Assembly (NCBI GenBank): GCA_964614065.1
Contig: CAZTJJ010000045.1
Coordinates: 1 to 12,071 of the forward strand
Length of the DNA: 12,071 nt
DNA from: M55B111 sp964614065
GTDB taxonomy: Bacteria; Bipolaricaulota; Bipolaricaulia; M55B111
Direction of reading: 5' to 3'
Shown here: positions 1 through 6,764 of the stretch, in pieces
Numbering within the stretch: position 1 is the first letter of the stretch
Layout of the letters: each line of letters starts with the position of its first letter
Notes under the pieces: model-generated
What the model saw: only the letters and a program-made list of their open reading frames with translations
What the model was told of the DNA's origin: nothing
Databases searched by the model: none
Made by a program: the position numbers and the translations under genes

Positions 1-29
1 CTGTCATAATCCCCAATGAGAATTAGTTT

Positions 30-1442
30 TCAATGATGCAAGTCAGCCCCCGAGTGGTTTGATTTTATTTCTTCCTTCAATTCTTTGATTTCTTCGTAAA
101 ATAAAGGGGTTTCTTCTACCATTCTATTGATTTTTTTGTGGGAATGCATGACGGTGCTGTGGTCTCGGTTTCCAAATTTCTTCCCGAGTGCAGGAAACGA
201 GTTATCCGTCATTTCCCGCGCGAGGTAGATGGCTATATGTCTTACCCTGGCAATTTCCTTTTTTCTGCTTTTCCCCGTTATGTCTTCAAGCTTTACGTTG
301 TACTTACCGGCAACTACCTTGTTTATAGTGGCAACTGTAAGTTTTTTTTCTTGGTTAGATTCCTCGGGAAGGAAGTCTTGTATTTCCCTTAGAGTTAACT
401 TGCCATTGGCCAGATTGGCGTGGGCTACAGCCTTAATCAAGGCCCCCTCCAGAGCCCTAACGTTGGTGGATATTCTGGTTGCAATCAGTTCGAGAACTTT
501 ATCATCTACTTCTAAACCCTTTTGCATGGCTTTTTTTCGAAGTATTGCCACTCTGGTTTCAAAATTTGGCGGTTGGATATCGGCAACGAGCCCCCAGCGG
601 AATCTGGAGACCAACCTATCTTGTAAGTCAGAGAATTCCTGAGGGGGTCGGTCTGAGGTTAGCACTATCTGCTTTGTGTTTCCGTAGAGTTCATTGAAAG
701 TGTGGAATAGTTCCTCTTGGGTACCCTCCTTATTCTCTAGAAACTGCACGTCGTCGAGCAAGAAGGCCTGCACCAACCTATAGCGCTCGCGAAATTCTTC
801 CGTTTTGTTCTGTCTAATTGCTTGGATCATTTCTATTGCAAACCTTTCGGACGTTGTGTAGACGATTTTGCCTGTGCAGTCGTGTTGTTGAAGATAATTA
901 CCTATAGCGTGTAAGAGGTGCGTTTTTCCCAATCCAACCTTTGAATAAATAAATAAGGGGTTGTAAGCTTCAGCTGGGCTTTCGGAGACCGCTTTGCTTG
1001 CTGCAGTGGCCAGCTGGTTGCTTTTGCTGCTCACGAAGGAACTGAAGGTATACTCTTTATTTAAAGCTATTTGTCCGTCGTTGCTTGTTTCTGTTTCGGG
1101 GATTTGGGAGTTTTGATCTTTTTTGGAAAAATCTGAGCTGACTGGGGGAGAATAGAATTGATCTCTTTGGCTTTCCCTTTCCGAGCTTAGTTTTCTCGAG
1201 ACTTTCACGACCACTTCTTTTTCCTGGCCGGAAAGGTTCTCGATTTTTTGTTTTGTGAGTTCGAGATATCTTTCCTCGAACCCGCGTTTAATGAAACCAC
1301 TTGGAGCTGTTAACTCAATTTTGCCTCCTTGGAGGTTAGCTAGTTCCAAGTTACCAACCCAGGTTTCAAAACTCGCCTCCGGTAGCTCCTCTCTCAATCT
1401 TTTTTTGATTCTCTGCCAAAGAGATGTCGTTCTATCATTCAT
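30..1442 (-). CDS. dnaA: Chromosomal replication initiator protein DnaA
   Basis: DnaA binds DnaA boxes at oriC, oligomerises with ATP, melts the origin and recruits the replicative helicase. At 470 aa it has normal family length and all four domains. Domain I (about 1-72) has the LWQRIKKRL start and FETW motif. The linker (about 75-125) is polar. AAA+ domain III (about 128-350) has Walker B LLDD at 228-231, sensor I TSD at 262-264, the arginine-finger segment SRFRWGL at 279-285 and sensor II NVRALEG at 327-333. Domain IV carries the DnaA signature GNRDHSTVMH at 424-433. Walker A is odd: it reads SKVGLGKT (167-174) where nearly all DnaAs have GGVGLGKT; the catalytic Lys173 and Thr174 remain. 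The ATG is followed directly by a typical domain I, but the ribosome-binding site is weak. It lies on the same strand as polA, 655 bp downstream of it. Identity is secure. Confidence 0.98.
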   Translation of the reverse strand: MNDRTTSLWQRIKKRLREELPEASFETWVGNLELANLQGGKIELTAPSGFIKRGFEERYLELTKQKIENLSGQEKEVVVKVSRKLSSERESQRDQFYSPPVSSDFSKKDQNSQIPETETSNDGQIALNKEYTFSSFVSSKSNQLATAASKAVSESPAEAYNPLFIYSKVGLGKTHLLHAIGNYLQQHDCTGKIVYTTSERFAIEMIQAIRQNKTEEFRERYRLVQAFLLDDVQFLENKEGTQEELFHTFNELYGNTKQIVLTSDRPPQEFSDLQDRLVSRFRWGLVADIQPPNFETRVAILRKKAMQKGLEVDDKVLELIATRISTNVRALEGALIKAVAHANLANGKLTLREIQDFLPEESNQEKKLTVATINKVVAGKYNVKLEDITGKSRKKEIARVRHIAIYLAREMTDNSFPALGKKFGNRDHSTVMHSHKKINRMVEETPLFYEEIKELKEEIKSNHSGADLHH

Positions 1443-1462
1443 GTTATATATCCCGGAAAATA

Positions 1463-1492
1463 ATAATACAGTTTTCTTACCCTAAATTACAA
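1463..1492 (-). promoter_or_regulatory. Possible dnaA promoter
   Basis: On the minus strand, TTGTAA (1487-1492) and TATTAT (1463-1468) are separated by 18 bp and lie just upstream of the dnaA ATG. The match to sigma70 consensus is fair. The stretch is AT-rich, so a chance match is possible. Confidence 0.3.
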
Positions 1493-1842
1493 ACTTGTAC
1501 CTTCTTGCTTTGTTCAGCTGTGACAAGCTTCCATAGGCGGATCTAGTGGACTTTTGTTTGTACGTTCCTTCTATGGGCTGGTTCAAATTTTCTTACTGAT
1601 AACTCCTCGGTGGAAGGACGAAACAGACGGCGGTCAGTAAAAAGAGTGAAAATACAGATTCAATATCTTTCTTCGTACCTGACCTCAAAGATTTATTCTA
1701 TTACATATTTTAGCTTGGTGGCTAGTAATTGCATTTAATTTATACCTAGGTTGAGCGATGCCTACCCGCAGCAAGCTTGTATGATGTAAACGATAAGACA
1801 AACCCCTTAACATTGACAAACGGAAATCAATAAAACTTCGTG

Positions 1843-1870
1843 CTGAGTCTTACCTGCAGGTAAGACTCAG
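1843..1870. repeat. Perfect 28-bp palindrome
   Basis: The half-site CTGAGTCTTACCTG is followed by its exact reverse complement, with CTGCAG at the centre and no mismatch. As RNA from either strand it would form a 12-bp stem with a UGCA loop, extendable by a G-U and an A-U pair. No T-run follows on either side, so it does not look like a standard intrinsic terminator. It lies 227 bp beyond the polA stop and 400 bp upstream of dnaA. It could be a dimeric protein-binding site, a bidirectional RNA stem or a mobile-element relic. Confidence 0.9.
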
Positions 1871-1891
1871 TAACTAAGTACATATTTAAAC

Positions 1892-1947
1892 TGGGTGCTG
1901 GAGGGCTTCCTCGGCCAGTTCTGGTGACCTTGAACTGGTTGCACCCA
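1892..1947. other. Three-stem structured element
   Basis: An outer stem TGGGTGC/GCACCCA (1892-1898 with 1941-1947) encloses two inner hairpins: GAGG/CCTC with a 4-nt loop (1901-1912), and CCAGTTC/GAACTGG with a 10-nt loop (1915-1938). All three helices are perfect, giving a three-way-junction shape on either strand. I do not recognise a known RNA family. It follows the 28-bp palindrome by 21 nt and may be part of the same element. Confidence 0.5.
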
Positions 1948-1977
1948 ATAAATGAAAGAATAGAGTTTATTATATAG

Positions 1978-1996
1978 ATAAGGAGTTTGTCCTTAT
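1978..1996. repeat. 7-bp hairpin
   Basis: ATAAGGA and TCCTTAT form a perfect inverted repeat around a 5-nt loop GTTTG. It lies between the polA stop and the three-stem element. There is no poly-T tail on either strand, so a terminator role is not supported. Confidence 0.4.
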
Positions 1997-2097
1997 GTCC
2001 TTGGTAAAAATTGATCAGGTAGGAGAACACCGTTCAATCTGGGTTATACACTTTTTTTGAAGGTCGGTAATTCTAGGTGGTGAGAAAGTCTACTGAT

Positions 2098-4776
2098 TTA
2101 CAATTGGCTCCAATCCTTGCCCGAAGAAACGTCGACTTTTAGTGGAACCTTCAATGTCATCGTGCTTTCCATTATGTTTTTGAGCTCGTGAGCTGTTTTT
2201 TTCGCTTCTGATTCCGGCACTTCCATTATTAGTTCGTCGTGAATCTGAAGAAGTAGCTCACCTGACAGCTTGTTATTCTGGATTTTCTGATGTACGTCGA
2301 TCATGGCCAATTTGATTAGATCAGCAGCGCTTCCTTGAATCGGAGTATTAATTGCGTTGCGGCGGTCATAGCTTTTTCGGTTCCAGTTGTTGCTGTTGAT
2401 ATTGGGTAAATACCTTCGACGGTTGAATATCGTATGTGCGTAGTGATTTTGTTCTGCTTCTTGAATTAGTTCGTCGATGTAACTTTTTGTCTTCGGATAA
2501 AGATTAAAGAATTGATCTATATATGCTTTGGCTTCGGATCGGGAAATGCCCAGGTCCCGTGATAAACCGTATTCCGTTATTCCATAAACGATTCCAAAAT
2601 TTACCCTTTTTGCTCTGTCTCTCATCTTATCGTCAACCCAGTCTGGGTGTACACCGAATATTTGGGCAGCAGTTTTTTTGTGTAAGTCTTGCCCTTCTTG
2701 GAATGTCTGGATTAATTCCTCGTCTTGGGACAAATGGGCTAGTAGCCGTAGCTCAATCTGGGAGTAGTCTGCTCCCAGCAATTTGTATCCTTCTCTGGGG
2801 ACGAAAGCTTTTCTTAACTCGCTACCCAGCTGGGTTCCTTTGGGTATGTTTTGGAGGTTGGGGTCGGAGGAAGAAAGTCTTCCCGTTGCGGTGGCAGTTT
2901 GGTTGAACGATGTGTGAATTCTGCCCGTGTTTTGGTTTATTTTTTCTGGCAAAGCTTCTAGGTAAGTATTAAGTAATTTGCTGAGTTCCCTATATTCAAC
3001 TATCTTTTCTGGCAGTGGATGTTTATCGGAAAGTTCATTTAATACGTGTGCGTTGGTTGAAGGACCTGTTTTAGTTCTCTCGATTACCGGAAGTTCTAGT
3101 TTATCGAAAAGTATTTCCCTTACCTGCTTTGGGGAATTTGGGTTTAGTTTCTCCCCGGCAAGTTCATTAATATTTTCTTGTAGGGAATTTAGCCGCCCCT
3201 CGAGTTTCTGCTTACCGCTTTCCAGTCTGTCTTTTTTCAGGATAATGCCGTTAAATTCCATATCCCTGAGTACTCTAATCAGCGGAATCTCGATTTCGTT
3301 AAACAATTTCTCCTGATCTCTTTGTCTTAACTTATTGGTTAGTGGTTCTTTTAATTTCCAGATTATCTCGGCGTCCCCAGCCGCGTAGGCCGCGGCCTTT
3401 TCCATAGGTATTTTTGTAAAGTCTTTCTCTTCATCGTCGGGAAAGAGATTCTCGTACTCTTGCATCTTCTGTCCTAAATATGTGTTGACAATTTCTTTGA
3501 GGTTATGTCGTCTCTTTGTAGGTTTCAGTAGATATGAAGCGATCATGGAGTCAAAGGTAATGCCCTTTAAATCAATACCGATTCTTTTCAGGACGAGACC
3601 GTCGTATTTCAGGTTTTGGCCCATTTTGCCGATTGTCTCGTCTTCTATTATTGGTCCGAGTTTCTGTTTGACAATTTCACTGGAAAGGGAGGAGCCCTGG
3701 GTGTTAACAATCGGTATGTAGACTCCGGTTCCCGCACCCGTCGAAATCGATATGCCAAGGGGATTGGCATTTATAGGGTTCAGGTCGTCGGTTTCTAGGT
3801 CTATGGATATTTCCCTTTTCTTAACTATCTCCCCGATGAGTTCATCCAGCTCGTCCTCTGATGTAATTAATTTCCAATCTATTTTCGCTTTGGAAGATCC
3901 ACAGTCTTCTAAAAAGGAGGCCAATTCCAAGCGCTTGAAGTTCTCACGTAATTCCGATAGATTGGGAGTGTCGATCTCTAAGGAATCGAAGTCTTCGGAT
4001 AATTCTATATCGTCCCGGAGAGTGACAAGATTTTTCCCCTGGGTGGCATCTTCTCGGTGTTCCTTAAGTGTATTTTGGATGCGGGCACGATCTATAGCAT
4101 CTAATTGAGCTAGTAAATTGTCTAGAGAATTGAATTTATCGAGCAGTTTTTTGGCGCGTACTTTGCCTATTTGTGGTACCCCGGGAATATTATCGGATTT
4201 GTCACCTACCAAAGCGAGATAATCCCTGATCTGATCGGGATTTACACCGAATTTCTCTTTAACCTTATCCGGTCCGATAACTTTCAGCTGATTGTCTTTA
4301 TCGGTATCCACCATCTTGACGTTGTCGTTAACGAGTTGCATCAAGTCCTTGTCTCCGCTCAGTATGATTACTTCTAAACCCCTGTTCTGAGCTTCGCCGG
4401 TTAGTTTGGCAATAACGTCGTCTGCTTCATAACCTTCTTTTCTTATTACTTTATAACCTAGTTTTTCTGTAATATCTGTGATTTCCGGAATTTGACGAGA
4501 CAGATCTTCTGGCATTTCCGGACGATTGGCTTTGTATTCTTTGTATTCCTCGTGTCTTATAGTTTTTCCGCGCGAGTCCATCGCTACGACGACGTGTGTT
4601 GAAGGAAATTCCCGGACGACCTTGTCCAGAGACTGCAAAAAGCCATAGATTGCGTTTGTGGGGAATCCGTCACTTGTAGCGAGACCTCTGATTGCAAAAT
4701 ATGAGCGGTAGATAATCCCATGACCGTCGATGAGTAACAGTCTTTTTTTTGATTCTTTGTGTGTTAGTAAACTCAT
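2098..4776 (-). CDS. polA: DNA polymerase I
   Basis: PolA fills gaps and removes RNA primers in replication and repair. With the start chosen here it is 892 aa. The 5' nuclease domain (about 1-290) has LLIDGHG, GYEADD (115-120), SGDKD (140-144) and GDKSDNIPG (191-199). The 3'-5' exonuclease domain keeps its acidic residues: DLET (Asp326, Glu328), NLKYD (Asp392) and YAAGD (Asp468), so proofreading is probably active, unlike in Taq-type enzymes. The polymerase domain has motif A DYSQIELR (about 670), the O-helix KRVNFGIVYG (Lys723, Phe727, Tyr731) and motif C HDE (846-848). The ATG at 4774-4776 overlaps the ruvC stop as ATGA, pointing to translational coupling; in-frame ATGs further upstream lie inside ruvC without a Shine-Dalgarno sequence. 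It is the last gene of the DUF177-ruvC-polA operon. Confidence 0.97.
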   Translation of the reverse strand: MSLLTHKESKKRLLLIDGHGIIYRSYFAIRGLATSDGFPTNAIYGFLQSLDKVVREFPSTHVVVAMDSRGKTIRHEEYKEYKANRPEMPEDLSRQIPEITDITEKLGYKVIRKEGYEADDVIAKLTGEAQNRGLEVIILSGDKDLMQLVNDNVKMVDTDKDNQLKVIGPDKVKEKFGVNPDQIRDYLALVGDKSDNIPGVPQIGKVRAKKLLDKFNSLDNLLAQLDAIDRARIQNTLKEHREDATQGKNLVTLRDDIELSEDFDSLEIDTPNLSELRENFKRLELASFLEDCGSSKAKIDWKLITSEDELDELIGEIVKKREISIDLETDDLNPINANPLGISISTGAGTGVYIPIVNTQGSSLSSEIVKQKLGPIIEDETIGKMGQNLKYDGLVLKRIGIDLKGITFDSMIASYLLKPTKRRHNLKEIVNTYLGQKMQEYENLFPDDEEKDFTKIPMEKAAAYAAGDAEIIWKLKEPLTNKLRQRDQEKLFNEIEIPLIRVLRDMEFNGIILKKDRLESGKQKLEGRLNSLQENINELAGEKLNPNSPKQVREILFDKLELPVIERTKTGPSTNAHVLNELSDKHPLPEKIVEYRELSKLLNTYLEALPEKINQNTGRIHTSFNQTATATGRLSSSDPNLQNIPKGTQLGSELRKAFVPREGYKLLGADYSQIELRLLAHLSQDEELIQTFQEGQDLHKKTAAQIFGVHPDWVDDKMRDRAKRVNFGIVYGITEYGLSRDLGISRSEAKAYIDQFFNLYPKTKSYIDELIQEAEQNHYAHTIFNRRRYLPNINSNNWNRKSYDRRNAINTPIQGSAADLIKLAMIDVHQKIQNNKLSGELLLQIHDELIMEVPESEAKKTAHELKNIMESTMTLKVPLKVDVSSGKDWSQL

Positions 4777-5282
4777 CTCTCTTGCCATTGAGTGTGAACG
4801 GCTGAATTCCGTTCTAGACCACAGCATAAGGCAATGCCTATAGCATCGGCTGCGTCGGCGGGGGTAGGTATTTCGGGCAAATTGAGCAATCTTTTTACCA
4901 TAACTTGGAGTTGTTGCTTGTTTGCCTGACCGTATCCCGTTATGGTTTTTTTTATTTCTAATGGAGAATAACTAAATATTTTTTTGCTGGTTGATGCCAG
5001 CAATATCACTCCTCGCGCTTGAGCTACGAGCACCGCGGTCTTTTGATTGTTACTGAAAAAAATTCTCTCAATTCCTATTTTTGATGGTTGGTACTCTTCA
5101 ATCAAATTTTTAGTAGAAAGATGTATTTTTTTTAGCCTGTTACTGATTGTGGTATCGGGAGAAGTATTTATGGTTCCACTATCGACGAATTCGAAGTTTC
5201 TTCTTCCCTTTGTTGCTATTAATCCATACCCGCATGTGGCAAGACCTGGGTCGATTCCCAGTATTATTTCTGTCTCCTTCAC
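4773..5282 (-). CDS. ruvC: Crossover junction endodeoxyribonuclease RuvC
   Basis: RuvC is the Holliday-junction resolvase. It acts as a dimer, with RuvAB, to cut junctions at the end of recombinational repair. The 169-aa product fits the usual 160-175 aa. The RNase H-like fold shows all four catalytic acids in context: Asp11 in GIDPG, Glu72 in IGIER, and Asp143 and Asp146 in ADAADAIG. The start is taken as the GTG at 5280-5282, which overlaps the preceding gene's TGA as GTGA and has GCGGAG just upstream. A longer frame reaches back to 5348 inside the DUF177 gene, but it would add sequence foreign to the family before the first strand. ruvA and ruvB are not in the window; pairing directly with polA makes a repair-themed operon. 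Confidence 0.95.
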   Translation of the reverse strand: MKETEIILGIDPGLATCGYGLIATKGRRNFEFVDSGTINTSPDTTISNRLKKIHLSTKNLIEEYQPSKIGIERIFFSNNQKTAVLVAQARGVILLASTSKKIFSYSPLEIKKTITGYGQANKQQLQVMVKRLLNLPEIPTPADAADAIGIALCCGLERNSAVHTQWQER

Positions 5283-5812
5283 AATAACTCCGCTAATTTT
5301 TTCATACGTGGATCCTTTGCTTCGGTTTCCTCCTGCTCCTTCGGGCATTTATGATCTTTTTCTTTGTTTAAATTTGCTCCACAATGGGGACATAGCCCTT
5401 TACAATCTGGTTTACAAAGAGGGTAAGGATCGAGATCCAGCTTGATGAATCTACGCAGGTAAGGAAGAATATCTATTTTATTGTCTGTCTTCTGGTATCG
5501 ATATATCGATATGTCGCCATCACTGGCAATTTCTGTCTCTATTCCTAATCGGAATTCTAGCTCTTCATGGTGATCTATTTGTGCTTCGAGCGGTTCCAGA
5601 CACCTTCTACAGTGCTGAACAACGGTAGTAGAGAAATCCAGAGATAGATGAACTGTTCCGTCTTCGGTGAGTATCGCCCCCCCAGAGACACGTAATGGCT
5701 CTGTAACGGGTAACTTTTCTTGATGGAAGGTAATTGCTTCAATCTCTACTTCCTCGTTTATCCTTGTAAGCTCTCCTTCCTTTTTCCGCAATTCTGTTAG
5801 ATTTATGTTCAT
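5279..5812 (-). CDS. DUF177 / YceD-family protein, Cys-rich
   Basis: The family (DUF177; YceD in E. coli) is linked to accumulation of large-subunit rRNA and usually precedes rpmF, the gene for ribosomal protein L32. The 177-aa product shows the family's central CRRC (Cys68, Cys71) followed by LEPL. It also has a C-terminal cluster with Cys133, Cys137, Cys141, Cys144 and Cys156 around GLCPHCGANLN, as in the zinc-binding versions of many non-proteobacterial lineages. Start: the ATG at 5810-5812 has a strong Shine-Dalgarno sequence (GGAGGAG) at good spacing. The frame stays open to 5980, but that part overlaps the promoter. rpmF is absent; the next gene is ruvC, overlapping by 4 nt. A zinc site and a ribosome role are inferred from family membership. 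Confidence 0.9.
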   Translation of the reverse strand: MNINLTELRKKEGELTRINEEVEIEAITFHQEKLPVTEPLRVSGGAILTEDGTVHLSLDFSTTVVQHCRRCLEPLEAQIDHHEELEFRLGIETEIASDGDISIYRYQKTDNKIDILPYLRRFIKLDLDPYPLCKPDCKGLCPHCGANLNKEKDHKCPKEQEETEAKDPRMKKLAELL

Positions 5813-5860
5813 TGGAAACTCCTCCAAGCAAAGTTTGTCTCTATTTGCCTTTACACTAGA

Positions 5861-5889
5861 AGTATATGTTACAAGGAAAAGGTAATCAA
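5861..5889 (-). promoter_or_regulatory. Sigma70-type promoter of the DUF177-ruvC-polA operon
   Basis: On the minus strand, TTGATT (5884-5889) and TATACT (5861-5866) are exactly 17 bp apart. Each is close to consensus, and they lie about 50 bp upstream of the DUF177 ATG. It is the best-looking promoter in the window. Confidence 0.55.
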
Positions 5890-6109
5890 TTAGGGAAAGC
5901 CGGTCCTGATTGGGTTCTATGGTTACTTGTAGAAAATTGCTCGGGAATATCATTCTACGCAGACTACGGGATTGCCCCAAATTATATGGAACGGAGGGTA
6001 AAGGTGAAATTCAAAAGAAGGTCAATTATTCTCTATTTTGAGGGTTATTGCTTGACTGCTGGTCTTCTTTTGTAAAAGACCAAAGATAGTAGTTAAGACT
6101 GCTTTTCTA

Positions 6110-6139
6110 CAAGCTCCGTTCCTTGAGGCGGGGTTCTTG
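6110..6139. repeat. GC-rich hairpin repeat, copy A (IS200/IS605-end-like)
   Basis: Layout: CAAG, CTCCG, a 10-nt loop, CGGGG, a TT bulge, CTTG. CAAG pairs with CTTG and CTCCG with CGGGG, using one G-T wobble. A second copy at 9109-9141 has the same layout, including the TT bulge. Hairpins of this shape (CCCCG, loop, CGGGG) are common at the ends of IS200/IS605 elements and their small non-autonomous derivatives. No transposase gene is present. This copy sits 11 nt before the Shine-Dalgarno-like GAGGAG of the zinc-ribbon gene. Confidence 0.6.
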
Positions 6140-6162
6140 GCTCGGTGTGAGGAGAGTGTGTT

Positions 6163-6378
6163 ATCAGTTACAGTATTTTAGGTATTGTACTTGTTATCGT
6201 TCTGGTAATTGTTGCGGGGCGTTACATTTATAGAAGGTTTTTTGTCAAACGGTCCAGTAAATACACTAGATGTCCTCATTGTGGTAGATATATACAGAAA
6301 GATTTATATTACTGTCCTCACTGTGGAGAAGTAGTCGGAGGAAAGAATGGCGGTGAGGACGGTGAGGAAATCGATTAA
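6163..6378 (+). CDS. Small membrane-anchored zinc-ribbon protein
   Basis: The frame encodes about 71 aa. A strongly hydrophobic segment (about 4-19, LGIVLVIVLVIVAG in its core) is followed by a basic patch RYIYRRFFVKR. Next come a double CPHCG zinc ribbon (cysteines at 37, 40, 51 and 54) and an acidic tail GGEDGEEID. This is a single-pass anchor plus rubredoxin-like knuckle, with the tail probably cytoplasmic by the positive-inside rule. The layout is common in small proteins of unknown function. The start is a problem: an in-frame stop lies at 6148-6150, and there is no ATG, GTG or TTG before the hydrophobic segment. A GAGGAG at 6149-6154 would place ATC (6163) or GTT (6160) at initiation distance; otherwise a one-base deletion hides the start. 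Its stop overlaps the cdd stop. Confidence 0.6.
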   Translation: MSYSILGIVLVIVLVIVAGRYIYRRFFVKRSSKYTRCPHCGRYIQKDLYYCPHCGEVVGGKNGGEDGEEID

Positions 6379-6764
6379 CCGGTATTCTCCAAACGAAAGG
6401 CCTGGGGCAAGAGTCCTGATAACGAAACAATCTGGTAATCTCCGGATGTGTTTGCCATGATAACGGTTAAGTCCGGCGCGTGTTCGTAAAGAGTTTGCCT
6501 GCAAGATCCGCAGGGTCGACAATATTTACCCTCGCAGACTACAGCCAGTTTTTCGAATTCTCTTTCCCCTTCTGAAATAGCCTTGAATATTGCCACTCGT
6601 TCTGCACAGATTGACAGGCTGTTTACGAGGTTTTCTATATTTGTTCCCGTGTATACGGCACCGCTGTCCGTAAGCAACGCGGCACCAACTGCAAATTTTG
6701 AGTACGGACAGTAGGAGTTACTCTTTGCTTCTATAGCTCGATCAATCAAAGTTTCTGTGTCCAT
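6375..6764 (-). CDS. cdd: Cytidine deaminase
   Basis: The enzyme deaminates cytidine and deoxycytidine to uridine and deoxyuridine in cytosolic pyrimidine salvage. The product is 129 aa, the size of the small homotetrameric class. It shows YCPYSKFAVGAALL near the N-terminus and substrate-binding NIEN at 43-46. The zinc site is complete: Cys53-Ala-Glu55, with Glu55 as proton shuttle, and PCGSCRQ with Cys85 and Cys88. I chose the ATG at 6762-6764 over the upstream in-frame TTG (6780-6782) because it gives the normal length and has GAAGTGAT at fair spacing. Its stop overlaps that of the convergent zinc-ribbon gene within TTAA (6375-6378). No salvage partner (deoA, pdp, udp) is adjacent, so it appears to stand alone. 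Confidence 0.95.
   Translation of the reverse strand: MDTETLIDRAIEAKSNSYCPYSKFAVGAALLTDSGAVYTGTNIENLVNSLSICAERVAIFKAISEGEREFEKLAVVCEGKYCRPCGSCRQTLYEHAPDLTVIMANTSGDYQIVSLSGLLPQAFRLENTG

Larger units (their letters stand above)
1443..2097. other. Gene-free dnaA-polA intergenic region with structured DNA
   Basis: These 655 bp separate the polA stop from the dnaA start. I see no convincing protein gene; the one 67-codon minus-strand frame (1827-2030) runs through the palindrome and resembles nothing I know. The stretch holds a 28-bp perfect palindrome, a multi-stem element and a 7-bp hairpin, all within about 155 bp. It also has an AT-rich segment at about 1660-1745 and, on the plus strand, one near-match to a DnaA box (TTATACACT at about 2044). 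Without a cluster of boxes it is not a convincing oriC. It could include the polA 3' untranslated region and the dnaA leader. Confidence 0.6.
5813..6162. other. Divergent intergenic region between the DUF177 operon and the zinc-ribbon gene
   Basis: These 350 bp contain the operon promoter on the left. On the right they hold a set of inverted repeats: CAAAAGAAG/CTTCTTTTG (6012-6020 with 6064-6072), GTCAA/TTGAC (6021-6025 with 6052-6056), and GGTCTT/AAGACC (6061-6066 with 6076-6081). The last competes with the first. A GC-rich hairpin repeat follows at 6110-6139. An open frame at 5866-6075 shows no family features and overlaps the promoter, so I do not call it. No clear promoter was found for the rightward gene. 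Confidence 0.45.

Noticed and set aside
1827..2030. 67-codon minus-strand frame as a gene
   Set aside because: It runs through the perfect palindrome and the three-stem element, has no family resemblance, and its sequence is explained by the structures.
1443..2097. oriC in the dnaA-polA gap
   Set aside because: Only one near-match to a DnaA box (TTATACACT at about 2044) was seen, with no cluster of boxes. The AT-rich segment alone is not enough.
2041..2097. Intrinsic terminator after polA
   Set aside because: A run of seven A residues follows on the polA strand, but that is not a T-run, and no GC-rich hairpin precedes it.
4777..4827. Longer PolA N-terminus from upstream ATGs
   Set aside because: Those codons lie inside ruvC without a Shine-Dalgarno sequence and add residues absent from the family; the ATGA overlap start fits better.
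5496..5511. 16-bp palindrome TATCGATATATCGATA
   Set aside because: It lies inside the DUF177 coding sequence, is made of short repeats of ATCGAT, and encodes ordinary residues there.
5866..6075. 69-codon plus-strand frame as a gene
   Set aside because: It covers the operon promoter on the other strand, has no recognisable domain, and its initiation context is poor.
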